Position numbers and translations under genes: made by a program. Below the pieces are notes generated by a model. The model was not told where the DNA came from and searched no databases. It saw nothing but the letters and a program-made list of their open reading frames with translations. Shown piece after piece: positions 58,258 through 64,000 of a stretch of DNA of 64,000 nucleotides. The stretch spans positions 33,988,001 to 34,052,000 of the forward strand of contig NC_090708.1 of NCBI RefSeq assembly GCF_040954835.1, in the 5' to 3' direction. This DNA comes from Lepisosteus oculatus. Its lineage: Eukaryota > Chordata > Actinopteri > Semionotiformes > Lepisosteidae. Positions within the stretch are counted from its first letter, which is position 1. Every line of letters starts with the position of its first letter.

Positions 58258-58295
58258 GAATACGTTCATTGTCTTCCAAGACAATGAACGTATTC
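58258..58295. repeat. 38 bp perfect palindrome
   Basis: Arms of 18 bp (GAATACGTTCATTGTCTT and its exact complement) are separated by CC. It lies within the composite. Confidence 0.95.
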
Positions 58296-58619
58296 GGGTT
58301 GACATTAGAAGCTTGCCACGCCCGGACTTTACACCAATGCATTAGCATGTTAAAGCGATTTCATTGAGAAGCCTAGCTTTCTTAACTAGTAAGTACTGTA
58401 CTTCCTTGGTTTTGGAGGGGGGGAGGTGTCTTTCGCTGGAAATCTCGCCCCCTTCTACTTTGAAAATACCTGTGAAACCGGTTTAATTCGTCACAGCCAG
58501 CACTCCCGCTGGCCACCCACGTGTTATGCTCTTCGTTAATGTCTAAGCCGGAACACATCATTATATATCATTTTGTATTTCTTTAAAAAAAAATCATTTG
58601 CCAGCCTAACAGTATTGTT

Positions 58620-58690
58620 GTTATTGATTTTATCCTGTAAAGTGCTTTAAAGGCGCCATATACAATAAAGTTCATAATTATTACTAGTGT
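58620..58690 (+). repeat. L2 tail scrap
   Basis: ATCCTGTAAAGTGCTTTAAA and GGCGCCATATACAATAAAGT form a shortened L2 3' tail. Confidence 0.7.
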
Positions 58691-58849
58691 TAATTTGCTG
58701 GACAGAGAGGTGAACATTATTACGCCGAAGACAAAGATAGCGATTTACGTTGCATTGTGCATTGTGCTGCTGTAATACAGTTTTAAATAATTAAAAGTCT
58801 AAACAGTATCATCTTTATTTATGGGTTTTAAATAAAGGCGATTTAAACG

Positions 58850-59110
58850 CGATTTAAATCAATATAAATGTTTAGATTGTAACGCCTAGGTGACTATTCA
58901 TTGTTATTAAAATGACTTAAATTCGATCATGTTGTGATATTTAGAAATATAAATTTGTTTGGTGCGAGTGAAGTTTTATTTGATCTCTGAGCCAGGGAAA
59001 CGTATTTTTTCAAAGAAATGTTTGTTAAAAAAAAAGTCACGGCTACAGCGGGATTCGAACACACAGCATGTGACGTGGGAGTCAGGAACCTACCCCACAA
59101 ACCCAAAATG
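58850..59110 (-). repeat. Inverted repeat, right arm, with tRNA-like segment
   Basis: Reverse complement of 54430-54720. It includes the B-box-like TTCGAATCCCGC and the T-run, so the tRNA-like segment is repeated on the opposite strand. The A-box region is more decayed here. Confidence 0.88.
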
Positions 59111-60575
59111 CGTGTTTGCAAAATGCTGTGGTGTTACTTTTACAAAGACAGTCAATGAAAAAAGGAATGTGGACCAGGGCAATACTTTGAGTTTACACTT
59201 AAAGCTTGTCCAAGGTCATTCATTATTAATACTATTAGTAATATCTTCGTTAAAGACTTTGATGGCGACAGCTCAAACATGAGAGGTTGAGCTTTATTAG
59301 CTCCACCTTGCGGAAATTCTGGAAACTATTATTTTACTTGCGGTATTATAGGAGAATTTCCGGTAACTCGCGGTAGACTGCGTAAAGCGCACCGCAAAAT
59401 AATGCGGTATCACCCGCTTATTTTGAATGGCTGCATCTGTACGACTAATTTAGATCAATTCCATTGCTAAACAAGCACTATACTTGTGTATACAGTCAAA
59501 ACAGTTTAATTTATAATTAATTCAAAACAAAATCATTTTTAAAGTTTAGTTATTTCTTCTAATGCAATATATTGTATTTCTGCATTTCAAATTCATCATC
59601 TTTCAGGTATGGTATAATTTGCACTTCCTTCATACTGGCAAATTCCAAACTGAAAATAGCTTTCGTGTATATGTATTATGGGATATAAGAATCTGCTAAA
59701 AGGAAAGACCATGTTACGAAAGTAACTGTTTTACATATTTTAAGTCAAAGGAAGGAGCCAATGAGGAAGCAGGTCTTTTCTCTTGTGCATGTCTACAAAG
59801 TGTATATTTGTATAATAACTTGGCAGATATTTGTATGATAATAGTAATGTTTTATGGAGGTTTCAAAACTGAAAAGAACATTTAAAAAAAGTTTATAAAT
59901 ATGAATATCCTAATAGGATAGGCAAATAGAACACAACATGTTTTTTAAACGTCAACAACTTAAGACATTTCTCTGCCCAGTAATCTAGTGCTTTAATGCT
60001 ACCTTCTGGACAGTTGCAAAATCAGATACTGAAGCAACTATCCTCATATCTGAAACCTTTCACACACAGTTTGAGGGCATGCTAACTTACAATTCTTCTC
60101 CCATAATCTCAGCTATATTTAAAGTGCTTAATAATTGAATGCCATTAAATATTTTAAAAATACATGAAACAACGCATTTCATAATTATTTCAATAGTCAT
60201 ATTTCATCTGAGTTGGAAGCTTTAAAGAACAAGTTCAATATTGCTCCAGAAAGCAGAATGTATTCTGTCTTGCCTATATTAAGGGATATTGAGGTCACAG
60301 ATGCCTCTGTTTAGCAGCAACCTTAAGTGATACTTAAAATACTGAATAAAAAGAATACTGATTTGGATGGCTACTCTATAATTTCACCTTCTAGCTAGAG
60401 GCTGTTTTAACTAGAGTTAGGGCAAGGCCTTGTTCCCAATAGGACCAGCAGTTAAAATACAGACATAGTTTTTACTTCGGTTAGAACACAGACTATCAGT
60501 AAAAAACTGACAGACATAATGGCTTCAACAAATTGTAAATGTAGAAAATGTAATTAAATTCAATAGTATTGAATT

Positions 60576-61679
60576 AAAGGTATTCAGATCCTTCCTATAA
60601 GTTTTCCACAAACTATTACACAAACGTTTCTAAACACATTTTACTAAAAACTTGAATACTTTAACAGCAGACATCTAAGAAACAATGTAAGATATGTCAC
60701 CGTTAAAGTGCAAAATAAATGAAAAAACTGAAATATGTTGAAGTATTCAGATTCTTGAACTCAATATTTGGTGTGAGCGCCTTGGGCAACAATTACAGCT
60801 GCAAGTCTTTTTGGGTAAATACCAACTTTGCACAAGAGCTTGGTAAAATATTTGCCCATTCTTTTTGGCAGATTTGCTCATTTTTTATCATGTTGCTTGT
60901 AGATCATTTATGGACAGCATCTTTCGACAGATTCTCAATAGGATTAAAGTCAGGATTCTAACTGGGCCAATTTATTATTCTTAAGACAGTCCAGTGCAGT
61001 TTTTTTGTTTCAGATTACTTGGCTTCTGAAAGTTTTAAAATAGGTATGAAGCAGACGTGGGGAGCTGTGTCAGCATGCATTGTATGGAAAGAAGCAAGTA
61101 AAAGTTTATTCCACGTTGAAAAGTAGAAAGAAGAAACATATTTTAGCTGTTGACCTCTTTTTAGATGTGAAGGTGGGAAAGGAAGTTATCAGACTTAAAA
61201 CAAAGAAGAACCAATGATAAGAACAAATCAGAATGGAAAGCAGAAGACCAAGGACCACAGGACCAATGTAAAGCTAAAAATCTAGCATAATTCATACTCC
61301 ATGTATGCACTATGTGGGATTTGCATCAGATGTAACACTGCATTTAGACCACAAATTTCAAGTTTTGTTTAGTCTTGCACAGAACATTTTGCCACATGTT
61401 TGCAGTATCGATTATGTGATTTGTTGCAAACTCCATGAAGTTTTTTTTTTTTCATTTCCTCACGATACTCCTTTGTTCAGTGGCCTGGATATTATGTACC
61501 CACTAACTTTCTTCCATCACAGCCATTCATCTAGTAACTTAGAACTCTTTCAAATGTAACCAGTTTTCCCCTTGCTCAGCTGCTCAGTTTTTGAGTGATA
61601 TGCAAAGAAACAAGTAAAGGTTACTAGTGTGCTTTCCACATATATTTTTTAGAAACAACGGAAGGGTCTGAATACTTTT
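60576..61679 (-). mobile_element. Tc1 relic of a third type, interrupted
   Basis: Ends match as inverted repeats: AAAGGTATTCAGATCCTTCC at 60576 and AAAAGTATTCAGACCCTTCC read inward from 61679. Minus-strand remnants around 60780-60960 resemble a Tc1 transposase C terminus (tracts equivalent to WAKYF and KRLAAVI), with stops. A fold-back repeat fragment (about 61075-61170) and extra sequence interrupt it. It lies within a gtpbp8 intron. Confidence 0.72.
61075..61170. repeat. Partial fold-back repeat inside Tc1 relic
   Basis: AAGTAAAAGTTTATTCCACG and AAAGAAGAAACAT resemble one arm of the repeat at 29460-29655, more diverged. Confidence 0.5.
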
Positions 61680-62207
61680 TACCACAATCTGAGAAATTAA
61701 GGAACTTTGAAATGGTTTTAAATCCTTCTGTTAATCTGTGCTTTATACATCTTTACCCTTGAATTGATTTGAAAGCTTCTTAGTTTCCATAGCTTCTTTA
61801 AATTTGCTAGAATTTCACTACATGAGACAGGGACCTTACAGTGATAGGTTAATTCATTCTGAAATCATATAAACCACTATTATTGCATACAGAGACCACT
61901 CAACTAATTGTGTGGTTCATTATTTTAGGTACACAAAATTACATTAATTAAGGTTAATGTTAGGACGCACAGCACATAACTGCAGAGTGTCATAACTGCA
62001 AGCTTTAAAGCAACAATTTTTTTAAAACTGTGCAAATGTCTAAATATAGTACTTTTGCAAAGCACTGTAAAAGGGTGCTAAACTGAAGAATGTAACACAC
62101 TTTAGAAATTTCAAAAAGAAGACAATAGCTTACACAACTGTTTCCAAATGTTTTTATCAACCTAGTGTGTAATTAATCTTTCTGGATACTATTCAAATCG
62201 TTGATCA

Positions 62208-64000
<1,793 letters not shown>

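Larger units (their letters stand above)
53848..59439. mobile_element. Composite element with matching inverted ends and TA flanks
   Basis: Ends are CAGATGTAGCCATTCAAA on the left and, read inward from the right, CAGATGCAGCCATTCAAA (17 of 18 identical), each flanked by TA (53846-53847, 59440-59441). Both subterminal regions carry TACCGC motifs, including a TACCGCGGTA palindrome on the left. Further inside, 54230-54720 and 58850-59220 are inverted copies of each other. Between the arms lie LTR, protease and L2-tail scraps. No transposase frame was recognised. It may be one non-autonomous transposon that collected insertions, or a segmental inverted duplication. Confidence 0.5.

Noticed and set aside
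59161..60560. Upstream gtpbp8 exon between the composite and the Tc1 relic
   Set aside because: No GTPase motif in any minus frame, and phase 0 joins the neighbouring exons directly.

Overview
This is a 64 kb window of vertebrate nuclear DNA. It is AT-rich, has GT-AG introns, and is packed with the transposon families typical of a ray-finned fish: Tc1 elements with IR/DR ends, L2 and Rex1-like LINEs, a 5S rRNA-derived SINE with an L2-type tail, a V-SINE-like SINE, hAT elements and gamma/epsilon-like endogenous retroviruses. The species cannot be fixed from the sequence; a non-teleost ray-finned fish is only a guess.

Two host genes are recognisable, both on the minus strand. A complete six-exon bile acid/sodium cotransporter gene (slc10a2, ASBT) occupies 13693 down to 3527; exon lengths and intron phases add up to one open frame of 363 codons. 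The last three coding exons of gtpbp8 (an EngB/YihA-type GTPase) lie at 62334-62235, 53715-53597 and 48076-47980; its 5' exons were not found and are probably beyond the right edge. No other host gene was found.

Layout: 1-340, a 5S-SINE joined to a LINE scrap; 1471-3100, a Tc1 copy with a frameshifted transposase; 3527-13693, slc10a2, whose introns hold a gypsy Gag/PBS relic (7647-8156) and an old Tc1 relic (9600-11150) split by a V-SINE and a 290 bp solo LTR; 15562-19814, a hAT element with a perfect 8 bp target duplication that carries a nested L2; 20190-26340 and 29434-35634, two related defective proviruses on the minus strand, the second interrupted by a full Tc1 (32535-34268) with an uninterrupted 339-codon DD34E transposase; 36497-44240, 5S-SINEs, two Rex1/CR1-like LINEs, an LTR-like block and a Tc1 scrap; 45364-46260, a hAT transposase relic; 47980 to the right edge, gtpbp8, with introns that hold a BED-type hAT relic, a 5.6 kb composite bounded by matching inverted ends and TA, and another Tc1 relic.

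The transporter and the GTPase have no evident functional link. The rest of the window records layered transposition: LINE into hAT, Tc1 into provirus, SINE and LTR into Tc1, and fold-back repeats into LTR and Tc1. The most unusual structure is the 53848-59439 composite, with long inverted internal arms that each carry a tRNA-like segment ending in a T-run.
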